The notes below the pieces were generated by a model. The model was not told where the DNA came from. It did not search any database and saw nothing but the letters and a program-made list of their open reading frames with translations. From the NCBI GenBank assembly GCA_964612505.1, contig CAZTEX010000001.1:186001-250000 (forward strand): a stretch of 64,000 nt of DNA, read 5' to 3'. The position numbers were made by a program, and so were the translations under genes. The stretch is from JAAZZY01 sp964612505 (GTDB taxonomy: Bacteria; Chlamydiota; Chlamydiia; Chlamydiales; JAAZZY01). Of this stretch, positions 9,159-17,520 are shown in pieces. Every line of letters begins with the position of its first letter. Position 1 is the stretch's first letter.

Positions 9159-10613
9159 ATGGAAACCGAAAAGATTTTTTTAGAAATCTCTATTTTACTG
9201 GTTTTAAGTATTTTTAGTAGTAAAGCCTCTTTAAAACTGGGCATTCCCTCATTAATTTTATTTTTAATTCTAGGAATGCTGGCCGGCTCTGAAGGAATTG
9301 GACGAATTGATTTTGATGATACTTGGGGGGCCCAATTTCTAGGCATTTTAGCTTTAGTTTATATTCTATTTTCCGGTGGCTACAATACCATTTGGGGAAA
9401 CGTAAAACCCATCCTTGGTAAAGGTTTAATTCTCTCTACTTTTGGCGTTTTACTTACCGCCCTTTTCACCGGCCTTTTTTCTTATCTGATTTTAGGCCTC
9501 CCCTTCTTAGAGTGCCTTTTATTTGGTTCTGTTGTTTCTTCGACAGACGCCGCGGCTGTTTTTAGCATTTTACGCTCTAAAAAAATTGGCTTAAAAAAGA
9601 ACCTTAGTGCTCTTTTAGAAATGGAGTCGGCCAGCAATGACCCAATGGCCGTATTTTTAACCATAGGCTTTATCCATATCCTTCAGCAAAAAGATCTACC
9701 CATTGGGGAGCTAACACTTCTATTTATTAAACAAATGGTTTTGGGACTCATCTTGGGTTATTTAATGGGAAGGGCCCTTGTGATAGGGATCAACCATCTT
9801 AAATTAGAATATAAAGGTCTCTATCCTGTTTTTACAGTTTCTTCGGTTTTACTTTGCTATGCTGTTGTTACTTATTTGGGAGGAAGTGGTTTTTTAGCCG
9901 TCTATGTTTCTGGACTTGTTTTAAGTTTTCACGACTCGCTTCATAAGAGAAGCTTAAGGCAATTTCACGTTGGAATTTCATGGCTTATGCAAATTTCGAT
10001 GTTTATTGTACTCGGACTTTTGGTGTCTCCTAAAGAACTAATTAACATTGTTTGGATAGGTCTTGCTTGTTCTGCTTTTTTAATGTTTGTTGCAAGACCA
10101 TTAAGCGTTTTTATCTCTCTTCCTTTTATGATGACCTATAAAGAGAAGATTTTAATTTCGTGGGTGGGCCTTAGAGGAGCAGCTCCTATTATTTTAGCAA
10201 CCTTTCCTTTAATGGCGCAGATCGAAGGATCTAGGCTTATTTTTAATATTGTATTCTTTATTGTTCTTTCTTCGATCATTCTTCAAGGAACCACCATTAG
10301 CTTTTTAGCAAAAATTCTTAACTTGCAGGAAGAATTTTCCGAAACTGCTCAAACGACCTTAGATGAAACCGCCACTTATGCCGATGAGGGACGAGAGATG
10401 CAAATGATTGAACTATCTATTCCACAGTATTCCAAATCTGTAGGAAAAGAGATCATTGATTTAAAAATTCCTAAAAATATTTTAATTGTCTTGATTACCA
10501 GGGAGGGACACTACTTAGTTCCTAGCGGAGAGACTGTGATTCAAGCAAATGATAAAATCTTAATGCTGGTCCATAAAGACGCCCTTAAAGAAGTGGAGCC
10601 ACTATTAATATGA
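9159..10613 (+). CDS. CPA1-type K+(Na+)/H+ antiporter, CvrA/NhaP2-like
   Basis: An inner-membrane monovalent cation/proton antiporter of 484 residues. About 12 membrane helices carry the CPA1 features VVSSTDAAAVFSILR and LLEMESASNDPMAVFLT, in which the Asp residues translocate ions. A regulatory TrkA-C domain follows at the C-terminus (about 400-484, SIPQYSKSVGKEIIDLKIP). The frame is open further upstream to 8967, but the extra 64 residues do not fit the family. The ATG at 9159 begins at the first helix and has AGAGG before it, so I chose it. Its stop overlaps the next start (ATGA). It probably handles pH or potassium homeostasis. Confidence 0.87.
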   Translation: METEKIFLEISILLVLSIFSSKASLKLGIPSLILFLILGMLAGSEGIGRIDFDDTWGAQFLGILALVYILFSGGYNTIWGNVKPILGKGLILSTFGVLLTALFTGLFSYLILGLPFLECLLFGSVVSSTDAAAVFSILRSKKIGLKKNLSALLEMESASNDPMAVFLTIGFIHILQQKDLPIGELTLLFIKQMVLGLILGYLMGRALVIGINHLKLEYKGLYPVFTVSSVLLCYAVVTYLGGSGFLAVYVSGLVLSFHDSLHKRSLRQFHVGISWLMQISMFIVLGLLVSPKELINIVWIGLACSAFLMFVARPLSVFISLPFMMTYKEKILISWVGLRGAAPIILATFPLMAQIEGSRLIFNIVFFIVLSSIILQGTTISFLAKILNLQEEFSETAQTTLDETATYADEGREMQMIELSIPQYSKSVGKEIIDLKIPKNILIVLITREGHYLVPSGETVIQANDKILMLVHKDALKEVEPLLI

Positions 10614-11245
10614 ATAGGATACTGATTCCTCAGCAAACATTCAAAAACATTACCTTTCCCCCAATTAAAATCACTTATGATCGAATTTCTGATCGTTTAA
10701 CAAAAGTATTCAGCCCCGTTGAGCTTAAGGAATATCTTTCTTTGTATGAAAGAGCTCAAAGCAATCCTAAAGCAGTTGAAAAAGAATTACAAAACTTTAA
10801 ACAAAAACACTCCTCTCTTCCTGAAGTCTACAATCTACTTGGCTATGTCCTTATTCAACGTAAAAAAATAAAAAAAGCAGAACAGCTCATCGAGGAAAAC
10901 TATCTTAAAAACTCAGCTAATCTCTTTGCAAAAATTAATTACGCAGATCAATGTTTGAGAAAAAACAAAGCTTTTAAGATTCCTGAAATTTTTAATCTAA
11001 AATCCAGTTTAACAGAAATTTACCCATCTTGCCCCCTCTTTCATTTTTCTGAGGTTATTGGCTTTGTTTGTCTCATGGGATTTTATCACTTAAAATTAAA
11101 TCAGAAGGAGCTTGCGCTTGATTATTGTGCTTACGCCAAATTAATTGACAGCAATGATCATACCGTATTGCACCTAGAAAAAAAACTTTATAAGCGCAGC
11201 TTTATAGAACATTTTCTTCGAGCCTTAAAATTCTATCGATCTTGA
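10610..11245 (+). CDS. Unknown helical, TPR-like protein
   Basis: A 211-residue soluble protein translationally coupled to the antiporter by an ATGA overlap. No family is recognised with confidence. The middle part (about 60-120, EVYNLLGYVLIQRKKIKKAE) and the part around 145-175 (MGFYHLKLNQKELALDYCAYAK) look like tetratricopeptide repeat helices, which suggests a protein-binding role. It lacks a signal peptide and membrane segments. A TPR chaperone of secretion is possible, but no secretion gene is nearby. Confidence 0.7.
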   Translation: MNRILIPQQTFKNITFPPIKITYDRISDRLTKVFSPVELKEYLSLYERAQSNPKAVEKELQNFKQKHSSLPEVYNLLGYVLIQRKKIKKAEQLIEENYLKNSANLFAKINYADQCLRKNKAFKIPEIFNLKSSLTEIYPSCPLFHFSEVIGFVCLMGFYHLKLNQKELALDYCAYAKLIDSNDHTVLHLEKKLYKRSFIEHFLRALKFYRS

Positions 11246-11256
11246 TTCACTGATTA

Positions 11257-11970
11257 CTAATTTGCACACCCTTTAGTTGCCAACTGATGGGCTTTCACCT
11301 CGTTGGGCTGTTCTAAAAGAGCTTTCAGATAACTCATTCGAAAGTTCTCACATTCTGTTTTTTGTTTTGATGGCTTATAAAATAGTTTTTCCTTCGCATC
11401 AAACACTCTTTGGGAGGCAATGTTGCTTTCTGTACAATTTTGCAAAGAGGCTTTTTCACGAAGCTGCTCACAATCAGCACTGAGGGCTATTTGAGAACTT
11501 GCTAATAATGGCTTTTCTAAAATCCAGTCACTCAAGGGACCCTCTTTCCGATTAGTAAAAGGTTCGACACAGTTTTTGGCAATATCATAGTAGGTCAAGG
11601 GGTAGTGCTTAAAATAGTTTATGCAAAATTCAGCAAGCTTGGCAGCGCCCGACTCATTTTCATAACTTTTATGATAAAGAATCCTCGAGATGTATTGAAG
11701 GTTCGCGTTGGGTTTAAAATGATGAATATCGGAAGGTTTGGTCCTTGAATCATGAAACTGACTAAACAATGGCTTCATAGCCAAATAAATCAAACCTGCG
11801 CTCAATGAAAGTTTGGTTAGCCCGAAGGCAAATGAAGTTCCCGCTTTTGTAAAACGACCATGAAGCAAGTGACTTGCACTTTTTAGATAGTCGTCCATGC
11901 CCGATATTGAAAAGAAAAATTTTTTTAAGGGATATAGTAGAGCTGCAGCTCCAAGGCCAAAGATAATCAT
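11257..11970 (-). CDS. Unrecognised membrane-anchored protein
   Basis: A 237-residue protein with hydrophobic segments at the very N-terminus (MIIFGLGAAALLYPL) and at about 48-68 (AFGLTKLSLSAGLIYLAM). A polar region follows that is rich in Cys, with six to seven Cys after residue 110. I recognise no domain. The Cys content suggests disulfides if the region lies in the periplasm. The gene stands alone, convergent with the TPR-like gene and divergent from the PspC gene. Confidence 0.6.
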   Translation of the reverse strand: MIIFGLGAAALLYPLKKFFFSISGMDDYLKSASHLLHGRFTKAGTSFAFGLTKLSLSAGLIYLAMKPLFSQFHDSRTKPSDIHHFKPNANLQYISRILYHKSYENESGAAKLAEFCINYFKHYPLTYYDIAKNCVEPFTNRKEGPLSDWILEKPLLASSQIALSADCEQLREKASLQNCTESNIASQRVFDAKEKLFYKPSKQKTECENFRMSYLKALLEQPNEVKAHQLATKGCAN

Positions 11971-12079
11971 AACTTGTTAATAATTAATTTAATTAAAAAA
12001 TATACTGAATTTTGAAGCATGAGCGCAACAAAAAAGGAGATATCTTATAATCTTTACTTCATGTTAGGATAAATTCCCT

Positions 12080-12478
12080 ATGAGAAAGTTATATAGATCA
12101 AGGTACAATAAAAAAATGGCCGGTATTTGTGGGGGGCTTGGAAATTATTTTTCTATAGACCCAAACTTTATTCGTATTCTGGTTGTTTTTATCTGCGTTT
12201 TAACAGTTGTGTTTCCTATTCTTATGGTTTATTTTATCGCCTCAATTTTTATTCCTTTAGAACCTGTCAATGCCCCCGCAATCGACGTTAAAAGATTGTA
12301 TCGCTCGCGCAAAGATCGTTTCATTGGAGGTATTTGTGGAGGCTCTGCTCAGTTTTTTAATATTGATTCTTCTGTTTTAAGACTCATCTTTGTCGTCATT
12401 ACTTTCATCACAGGCTTACTACCCATGCTTATTACCTATCTCATAGGATTAGCTATTATCCCAGAAAAAAAATTATAA
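12080..12478 (+). CDS. Tandem PspC-domain membrane protein
   Basis: A 132-residue protein made of two PspC domains in a row (about 2-60 and 73-130). Each has the form LYRSRxxxxxxGICGG, then FFxIDxxxxRxxxV and two membrane helices. Classical PspC has one such domain and senses membrane stress together with PspA/PspB. No other psp gene is in the window. AGGA lies 11 bases before the ATG. The next gene, typA, follows after 19 bases, so the two may share a transcript. Confidence 0.87.
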   Translation: MRKLYRSRYNKKMAGICGGLGNYFSIDPNFIRILVVFICVLTVVFPILMVYFIASIFIPLEPVNAPAIDVKRLYRSRKDRFIGGICGGSAQFFNIDSSVLRLIFVVITFITGLLPMLITYLIGLAIIPEKKL

Positions 12479-12497
12479 CTACAAAATAGACAAACAT

Positions 12498-14312
12498 ATG
12501 ACACCTAAAGAAAAAATTCGCAACATTGCAATCATTGCGCATATTGACCATGGCAAAACGACCCTCTTAGACGCTCTTTTAAAGTTTACCCAAACTTTTA
12601 AAGAACATGAACTAGTACCTGAACGAATCATGGATTCTGATGCTCAAGAAAAGGAAAGGGGCATTACTATTTTAGCAAAGCATACGGGAGTGCTTTATAA
12701 AGATTACAAAATTAACATTATTGATACTCCGGGCCATGCTGACTTTTCGGGTGAAGTAGAAAGAATTTTAGGAATGGTAAACTCTGTACTTCTACTTGTA
12801 GATGCAAGAGAGGGGCCTATGCCTCAAACTCGCTTTGTTTTGAAAAAAGCTCTAGAGAAAGGACTAAAGCCTATTGTCATTATCAACAAAATTGACCGCC
12901 CTCACAGTGATCCTCATCGCGTTCTCAATGAGATTTTTGATCTATTTGTTGAACTAGGTGCTACAGATGAACAATCTGACTTTAAATATTGTTATGCGTC
13001 TGCGATCAAACAATACGCGATCATGGATGTCAATGATGAGCCAAAAGATTTAACTCCTATTTTCGAAATGATTATTAAACACGTCGAAGAGCCCAAAGGA
13101 GACCCTCAAGCCCCCTTTCTAATGCAGTGCGCCACTCTTCACTATGACAAGTATTTAGGTCGCTTAGCCACAGGGCAAATTTTTAATGGACGCATCAAGC
13201 AAGGCAGCGAAATTGTCTTTGTCAACAGTAAGGGAGAAGAAGCTAAAACAAAAGTAACTCGTATTCAGGGCTATCACGGAATTCTAAAGATTGACCTTCC
13301 TGAAGCCTCTTGCGGAGATATCGTTTGTTTAGCCGGAGCAGAAGACGTTCTAGTGGGTGATACTTTATGTAGCCCTCAAAAAGTGATTCATTTGCCTCCT
13401 ATTCCCATCGATGAGCCTACCGTAGCAATTGACTTCATGGTCAACTCGGGCCCCTTTACAGGACAAGATGGTAAGTTTTTAACCATGAATAAAATCAAAG
13501 ATCGCCTCTTGGATGAAAAAAAGGCCAACGTTTCTCTTAAGATTACGTTTGACTCTGGAAGTCAAGACAAGGTAACTGTTGCAGGACGTGGAGAATTACA
13601 CCTTTCGGTATTGATCGAAAATATGCGCCGTGAAGGGTTTGAAATGTGCATCTCTAAACCTAGGGTCGTAATAAAAACGATTGATGGCGTGAAATGCGAA
13701 CCTCTTGAAAAAGCCTTTATTGAAGTTCCTGAAGATTGCAGCGGGATCATTATCGAAGAGCTTTCAAGAAGAAAAGGAGAAATGACTTCGTTATCAACTG
13801 ACGAGCATGGCAACACTCAACTTGAGTTCTTAATTCCTACTCGTGGACTGATGGGTTGGAGAGGAAACTTTTTAACTAAAACACGTGGAAAAGGGATTTT
13901 AACTTCAATATTTGATTCTTTTGTTCCTTGGAAAGGAGAAATTGCCCATCGCACCAATGGTGTATTAATCTCTATTAATGCTGGAAAAACGAACAACTAT
14001 GCCTGCTTTAATTTACAAGAAAGGGGCATTCTTTTCGTTGGAGCTGGAGAAGATGTTTATGAAGGGATGATTGTTGGAGAGCAAAACAGAAGTAATGACT
14101 TAATTGTCAATATTACGAAAGGGAAGCAACTTACCAACATGCGAGCTTCGGGTTCCGATGAACTAATACAGTTAACCCCTCCAAGAAAGCTTACATTAGA
14201 ACAATTTATTGATTACCTCAATGACGACGAGCTATTAGAAATTACCCCTCATAATTTGCGACTACGTAAAATTCATTTAAAAGAAACGGATCGTAAACGG
14301 GGCGGTCGTTAA
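12498..14312 (+). CDS. typA: Ribosome-associated GTPase TypA/BipA
   Basis: A 604-residue translational GTPase of the usual length for the family. It binds the ribosome like EF-G and is needed for ribosome assembly and growth under stress or low temperature. The G domain shows AHIDHGKTTL (G1, about residue 14), ERGITI (G2), DTPGHADFSGEVERIL (G3) and NKIDRP (G4). Domain II, the EF-G-like domain III (GRGELHLSVLIENMRREG) and the C-terminal domain (TRGLMGWRGNFLTKTRG) follow. No Shine-Dalgarno is obvious. The gene ends in a four-base convergent overlap with the next minus-strand gene. Confidence 0.97.
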   Translation: MTPKEKIRNIAIIAHIDHGKTTLLDALLKFTQTFKEHELVPERIMDSDAQEKERGITILAKHTGVLYKDYKINIIDTPGHADFSGEVERILGMVNSVLLLVDAREGPMPQTRFVLKKALEKGLKPIVIINKIDRPHSDPHRVLNEIFDLFVELGATDEQSDFKYCYASAIKQYAIMDVNDEPKDLTPIFEMIIKHVEEPKGDPQAPFLMQCATLHYDKYLGRLATGQIFNGRIKQGSEIVFVNSKGEEAKTKVTRIQGYHGILKIDLPEASCGDIVCLAGAEDVLVGDTLCSPQKVIHLPPIPIDEPTVAIDFMVNSGPFTGQDGKFLTMNKIKDRLLDEKKANVSLKITFDSGSQDKVTVAGRGELHLSVLIENMRREGFEMCISKPRVVIKTIDGVKCEPLEKAFIEVPEDCSGIIIEELSRRKGEMTSLSTDEHGNTQLEFLIPTRGLMGWRGNFLTKTRGKGILTSIFDSFVPWKGEIAHRTNGVLISINAGKTNNYACFNLQERGILFVGAGEDVYEGMIVGEQNRSNDLIVNITKGKQLTNMRASGSDELIQLTPPRKLTLEQFIDYLNDDELLEITPHNLRLRKIHLKETDRKRGGR

Positions 14313-14809
14313 GAAGATTTAGAGAGCGTAGAAGCTTGTTCGATGCTCTCTTCTTTAATTATTTGAAAGCTCTCGTTGGCATATTTGTAATACGCAATAA
14401 CGCCTTTATGCATCGACACCTGAGCAATATCTGGTAAAGAAGCATATTTACCATTTTTTCCACGAAAAAAAATGGTAATGTCTATTTGGTGTGGAGTTAA
14501 TGGGAAAGTGACCAAATCAGCTTGCAAATAACTATTATTATTTACATCGCTTAAAAACATCTCTGTTACTTTAAGGATAAGATCTCTTACTTCATCTAGG
14601 GGCATTGGATCTTTTGAAGAAAAATAAAGATCTATCTCATAAATTTTTTTATTTCCCAACTTAAGGGAAGTGGTGTAGCTTAGCCCCTCTTGCTGATCCA
14701 CTCGGTCTGAAAAGTTTTGGATCACTTTATTGATCTCATCGCTGACTGAAAATAGCGCTGAATATGAAAAGAGACCTAGAGCTAATAGTTTAAAAAAGAG
14801 TCTATTCAT
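14309..14809 (-). CDS. Small exported protein of unknown function
   Basis: A 166-residue protein with an N-terminal signal peptide (MNRLFFKLLALGLFSYSALFS) and a mature part with mixed strand and helix character. I recognise no family. It overlaps the DUF502 gene by four bases (ATGA), so it is translated from the same message and may work with that membrane protein in the envelope. Its stop codon shares four bases with the typA stop. Confidence 0.7.
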   Translation of the reverse strand: MNRLFFKLLALGLFSYSALFSVSDEINKVIQNFSDRVDQQEGLSYTTSLKLGNKKIYEIDLYFSSKDPMPLDEVRDLILKVTEMFLSDVNNNSYLQADLVTFPLTPHQIDITIFFRGKNGKYASLPDIAQVSMHKGVIAYYKYANESFQIIKEESIEQASTLSKSS

Positions 14810-15405
14810 TTTTTATGCGACATCGTCTGTTTTTGTTGACCTGCCATTCCAGCTGTTGCAGCAAATCTTAATCCCTCTTCAATGCTCATATCAACTTTTT
14901 CAACCATCGACCAAGGGATAATTACTGTAAGTCCCCCAATTTGGTAGCTCATTGGAATATAGACAGCCACCTCTCCTTCTTGACCAATTCCTTTGGGTAA
15001 ATCGACAAAAGAATCTCTTGAGACAAAGCCCATGACTTTAGTGTTGCCATATTTGACCATAACTACAGCACTATTCATGTTGGAGCCATCTTTTTTAAAA
15101 AAAGAGATTAAGTCGACAAGGGACTGATAGATTGTTTTAACAAGTGGCATTTTGTTCAACAAACGCTCAAAGAATTCATGAGCTTTTTTGACAAGCCAAC
15201 TGCTCATGAGTACGCCAATAATAAAAATGAGAATAATGGCTAGAAGTAGCCCAAGCCCAGGGAAATAAAATTTAGGTCCAAAGATATCAACAAAGATTTT
15301 AGAAAAAAAGTCATCAATCGTATCAAACAACCAAACTAGAATTGCAATTGTAATTGCAATGGGAGTGATTGTAAGTAATCCTCTAACAAATACTTTTTTG
15401 ATCAT
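14806..15405 (-). CDS. DUF502 family membrane protein
   Basis: A 199-residue inner-membrane protein. The pattern of an N-terminal helix with LTITPIAITIAILVWLFD, then FPGLGLLLAIILIFIIGVL and NKMPLVKTIYQSLVDLISFF, is that of the DUF502 family found across bacteria and plants. Two membrane helices are followed by a soluble region with beta character. The molecular role is unknown. It is the first gene of a two-gene unit with the exported 166-residue protein. Confidence 0.88.
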   Translation of the reverse strand: MIKKVFVRGLLTITPIAITIAILVWLFDTIDDFFSKIFVDIFGPKFYFPGLGLLLAIILIFIIGVLMSSWLVKKAHEFFERLLNKMPLVKTIYQSLVDLISFFKKDGSNMNSAVVMVKYGNTKVMGFVSRDSFVDLPKGIGQEGEVAVYIPMSYQIGGLTVIIPWSMVEKVDMSIEEGLRFAATAGMAGQQKQTMSHKK

Positions 15406-15483
15406 TTTTTGCCCTGGGTTTCATTCGCGAAAATATAGCATTACTGATTAATTCAAAATAAAAAACAAAAACAACCCTTTTAC

Positions 15484-15981
15484 TCACTCATCTCTTTTGA
15501 CCGCTTTAAAGCCGCACCCTTTTAAAATAGTCGGCTCTCTAAAATAATGAATCTTTGGCCAATTACGACAAATGCCGGGCCTCAGGCGATAGTGTTTACA
15601 ACTGCCGTCTTCTTTTAAATAGCGACACCCCATCACCTTAGTCACCTCTTGGTCTTCGACAAAATCAAAGTCTTTAAAGTAAAAACCAAGAACTTCCGTT
15701 TGCCATAAAACATATAGCTTGGAAAAGAGATTTAGTTTGCGATTTTTAGGCCAACCAAGGTGAATATAGCGACAGCAATTACCACTTTTTTTGCAGCCAC
15801 CCACAATCTTGTATTTTGGTTTTACAATAGTAGAGACAATTTTATTGGAAAGAATCTCTAGCATCATAAAAGGATATGCCAGGATTCGCAATGGCCAGCG
15901 AATCCAGCCAGGAAGCTTCTGCTCTGGAATTGCCCTTGGCTGCGTATTAAACATTTTGAGTCTTTCATTCATGAAAACCAT
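15484..15981 (-). CDS. YkgJ family cysteine-cluster protein
   Basis: A protein of 165 residues with the metal-chelating Cys cluster of the YkgJ/CxxCxxCC family. Visible Cys are in GGCKKSGNCCRYIHLGW, CRYLKEDGSCKHYRLRPGICRNWP and KGCGFK. The cluster probably binds zinc or iron. The function of the family is not established. The N-terminal 50 residues include an amphipathic, partly hydrophobic stretch (WIRWPLRILAYPFMMLEIL) that may attach it to the membrane. An ATG at 15981 or at 15969 could be the start; no clear ribosome site decides. Confidence 0.82.
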   Translation of the reverse strand: MVFMNERLKMFNTQPRAIPEQKLPGWIRWPLRILAYPFMMLEILSNKIVSTIVKPKYKIVGGCKKSGNCCRYIHLGWPKNRKLNLFSKLYVLWQTEVLGFYFKDFDFVEDQEVTKVMGCRYLKEDGSCKHYRLRPGICRNWPKIHYFREPTILKGCGFKAVKRDE

Positions 15982-16015
15982 CAAATGAAATCTTTACGTA
16001 TAAAGCAAGAAAAAA

Positions 16016-16327
16016 TTACAAAAGATTTTGGCCAAACCGAAACATTTTATCGAGCTCTTTGTACTTAGACTGAAGCTCTGAAAGCTCTGTCGTAATCTGT
16101 TGCATTTCCTCTTTAGCAAGGTCTGATAATGTCAAATGCACTAATTGATGGTCTTGAAAATAGCTTGAATATTTTTCAATTTTTATTTTTAAATAGTCGG
16201 TTTGCTTCTTTAGATCCATACTGACAGTACTAAAATGAGAATTAAATCCTCGCCCAAACTCCTCAAGCTTATCAGAATACTTTTCTAATAGCTTTTCTAA
16301 CTCATCTGGATTTTGAAAATTAGACAT
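16016..16327 (-). CDS. Small coiled-coil protein of unknown function
   Basis: A 103-residue acidic helical protein with a strong coiled-coil character from about residue 10 to 95 (DELEKLLEKYSDKLEEF, ELSELQSKYKELDKMF). No family is recognised. I chose the ATG at 16327 because a strong GAAAGGGGG ribosome site lies just before it; the open frame goes 15 codons further upstream without such a site. It is divergent from bolA at 16394, with 66 bases between the starts. Confidence 0.65.
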   Translation of the reverse strand: MSNFQNPDELEKLLEKYSDKLEEFGRGFNSHFSTVSMDLKKQTDYLKIKIEKYSSYFQDHQLVHLTLSDLAKEEMQQITTELSELQSKYKELDKMFRFGQNLL

Positions 16328-16393
16328 AAAAACCCCCTTTCCATAATATGGGTCAAATAATGTTTTTCCCAAAAAAGATCAAGGTAAGACTCA

Positions 16394-16660
16394 ATGAAAA
16401 ATCCCATTGACCGGATAGAAGAACTTTTAATCAGACAATTGGAACCGACTCGGTTGGTGATTGATGATAAAACATATCAACACATCCACCATATCGGCCA
16501 TGATGTTTCAAGATACCACATCCGCATTGAGATTGAATCCCCTATCTTTAATAACAAAACAAAAATTGAACAACATAAGCTAGTCATGGATCTGCTCAAA
16601 CCCTACTTAAAGCATGAGCTGCATTCGGTGACTATCGAAACTAAAACCTCTAAGGAGTAA
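16394..16660 (+). CDS. BolA family protein
   Basis: An 88-residue protein of the BolA family, small proteins that bind [2Fe-2S] clusters jointly with monothiol glutaredoxins. The HKLVMDLLKPYL helix and the final beta strand (LHSVTIETKT) match the family. Residues 20-50 form the first strands. It is one of two BolA-like genes in the window; the second (20373) lies next to a glutaredoxin. The following gene begins 8 bases after its stop. Confidence 0.85.
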   Translation: MKNPIDRIEELLIRQLEPTRLVIDDKTYQHIHHIGHDVSRYHIRIEIESPIFNNKTKIEQHKLVMDLLKPYLKHELHSVTIETKTSKE

Positions 16661-16668
16661 ATAAAAAG

Positions 16669-17016
16669 ATGAAAAAAACAGGGTATGTTATTTTAACTTA
16701 TGGACTTATTGTTTTCCTCGGTGGAATAATGGGTGGCTTTATCGCTCATAGTATCCCCTCTGTTATTGCGGGGGTTGTCTTTGGGGGATTGATCTCCTTT
16801 AATGCCTATAAAGTTTTTAAAGGCAACATGAAAGGATTAACTTTGGCCCTCATGCAATCCATTATCCTGGGTAGCTTTTTCATTTATCGCCTTAAAGTAA
16901 CGGGCTCTTTTTTTCCCGGAGCTATCATGATCACGCTCAGCTTTGGCGTTGCCATCATTTTATTAATTGCCCATCCTTCACAGGTTTCCAAAGCAGAAGA
17001 TTCTCCCAAAAAATAA
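16669..17016 (+). CDS. TMEM14 family membrane protein
   Basis: A 115-residue protein with four hydrophobic helices and Gly-rich segments (GGIMGGFIAHSIPSVIAGVVFGGLIS) that match the TMEM14 family of small integral membrane proteins known from mitochondria, plastids and bacteria. The usual length is 100-120. Plant and animal members have been linked to fatty acid or porphyrin transport; the bacterial role is unknown. It probably shares a message with the upstream bolA. Confidence 0.82.
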   Translation: MKKTGYVILTYGLIVFLGGIMGGFIAHSIPSVIAGVVFGGLISFNAYKVFKGNMKGLTLALMQSIILGSFFIYRLKVTGSFFPGAIMITLSFGVAIILLIAHPSQVSKAEDSPKK

Positions 17017-17043
17017 TTTTTCTTACTTTTTAAGTTAATTACT

Positions 17044-17073
17044 TTGTCATAAAAACTACACTTGTAGTATTCT
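17044..17073 (+). promoter_or_regulatory. Promoter with embedded BlaI/MecI-type operator 1
   Basis: A -35 box TTGTCA (17044-17049) and a -10 box TATTCT (17068-17073) are 18 bases apart. A perfect palindrome ACTACACTTGTAGT (17055-17068) fills the spacer and matches the BlaI/MecI/CopY operator core TACAnnTGTA. A repressor bound there would block RNA polymerase. The BlaI-type gene at 17521 is the obvious candidate repressor. Confidence 0.72.
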
Positions 17074-17080
17074 TACAGCC

Positions 17081-17117
17081 ATCAAGGAAAACATAGACTA
17101 GTTTTCTTGATTTTTTT
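17081..17117 (+). terminator. Leader terminator between two operators
   Basis: ATCAAGGAAAAC (17081-17092) pairs with GTTTTCTTGAT (17101-17111) with one bulged base and an 8-base loop. A run of T follows (17112-17117). It looks like a Rho-independent terminator. It lies downstream of the operator-bearing promoter and upstream of the first gene of the module, so it may act as an attenuator, or end the TMEM14 transcript. Confidence 0.6.
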
Positions 17118-17127
17118 AAAAACTAAA

Positions 17128-17141
17128 ACTACTTCTGTAGT
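17128..17141 (+). promoter_or_regulatory. BlaI/MecI-type operator 2
   Basis: ACTACTTCTGTAGT is the same 14-base palindrome as operator 1 with one mismatch in the left half. It ends 14 bases before the ATG of the 17156 gene and overlaps its 5' leader, next to the likely ribosome site AAGGGAA. Confidence 0.65.
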
Positions 17142-17155
17142 AAGGGAACAAGAAA

Positions 17156-17515
17156 ATGCTTGTAAACTCAACTCAATCACCCTCTAGCAACGTGCTCATA
17201 GAATATAACGAGAACAACGAAATGGCTGTTGTTATGAAACTTCGCACAGGCGATCAATTTCCTGTTCGAATTAATCTTTCAGGAGATGTTATTCAAATGT
17301 CACCGGTTGAAGAAATTGTAACTGTTGCTAAAACAGTTTTTATGAAAATGGGCGGAAACATCAACGAACCTTGCTTTAGACGCTCAGAAAATGAGGACTG
17401 GAAAGACTTTACCGCTTTCTTTACAGGAGAACTCGGCTGCTTTCTTTCTTGCTCAGATGAAAATGGCGAATTACTTACTGGACAAATAGATCTTAGTATT
17501 TATAACCGAGAGTAA
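17156..17515 (+). CDS. Unknown protein, first gene of the BlaI/M56 module (paralogue of 19008)
   Basis: A 119-residue soluble protein without signal peptide or membrane segment. I recognise no known family. It shares spaced identities with the 136-residue product of 19008-19418: a Gly-x-x-x-Pro-Val segment (TGDQFPVRINLSG against AGETLPVYFKASG), a hydrophobic middle, a conserved Trp (DWKDF against NWLPF) and FFTGE against IFTGN. Its start lies directly behind two BlaI-type operators, so it is probably the most strongly regulated gene of the module. It ends five bases before the repressor gene. The role is unknown; it may be the effector or output of the system. Confidence 0.72.
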   Translation: MLVNSTQSPSSNVLIEYNENNEMAVVMKLRTGDQFPVRINLSGDVIQMSPVEEIVTVAKTVFMKMGGNINEPCFRRSENEDWKDFTAFFTGELGCFLSCSDENGELLTGQIDLSIYNRE

Positions 17516-17520
17516 ATTTT

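Noticed and set aside
12046..12051. TATAAT before the double-PspC gene
   Set aside because: No -35 box at a suitable distance; AT-rich sequence makes chance matches common.
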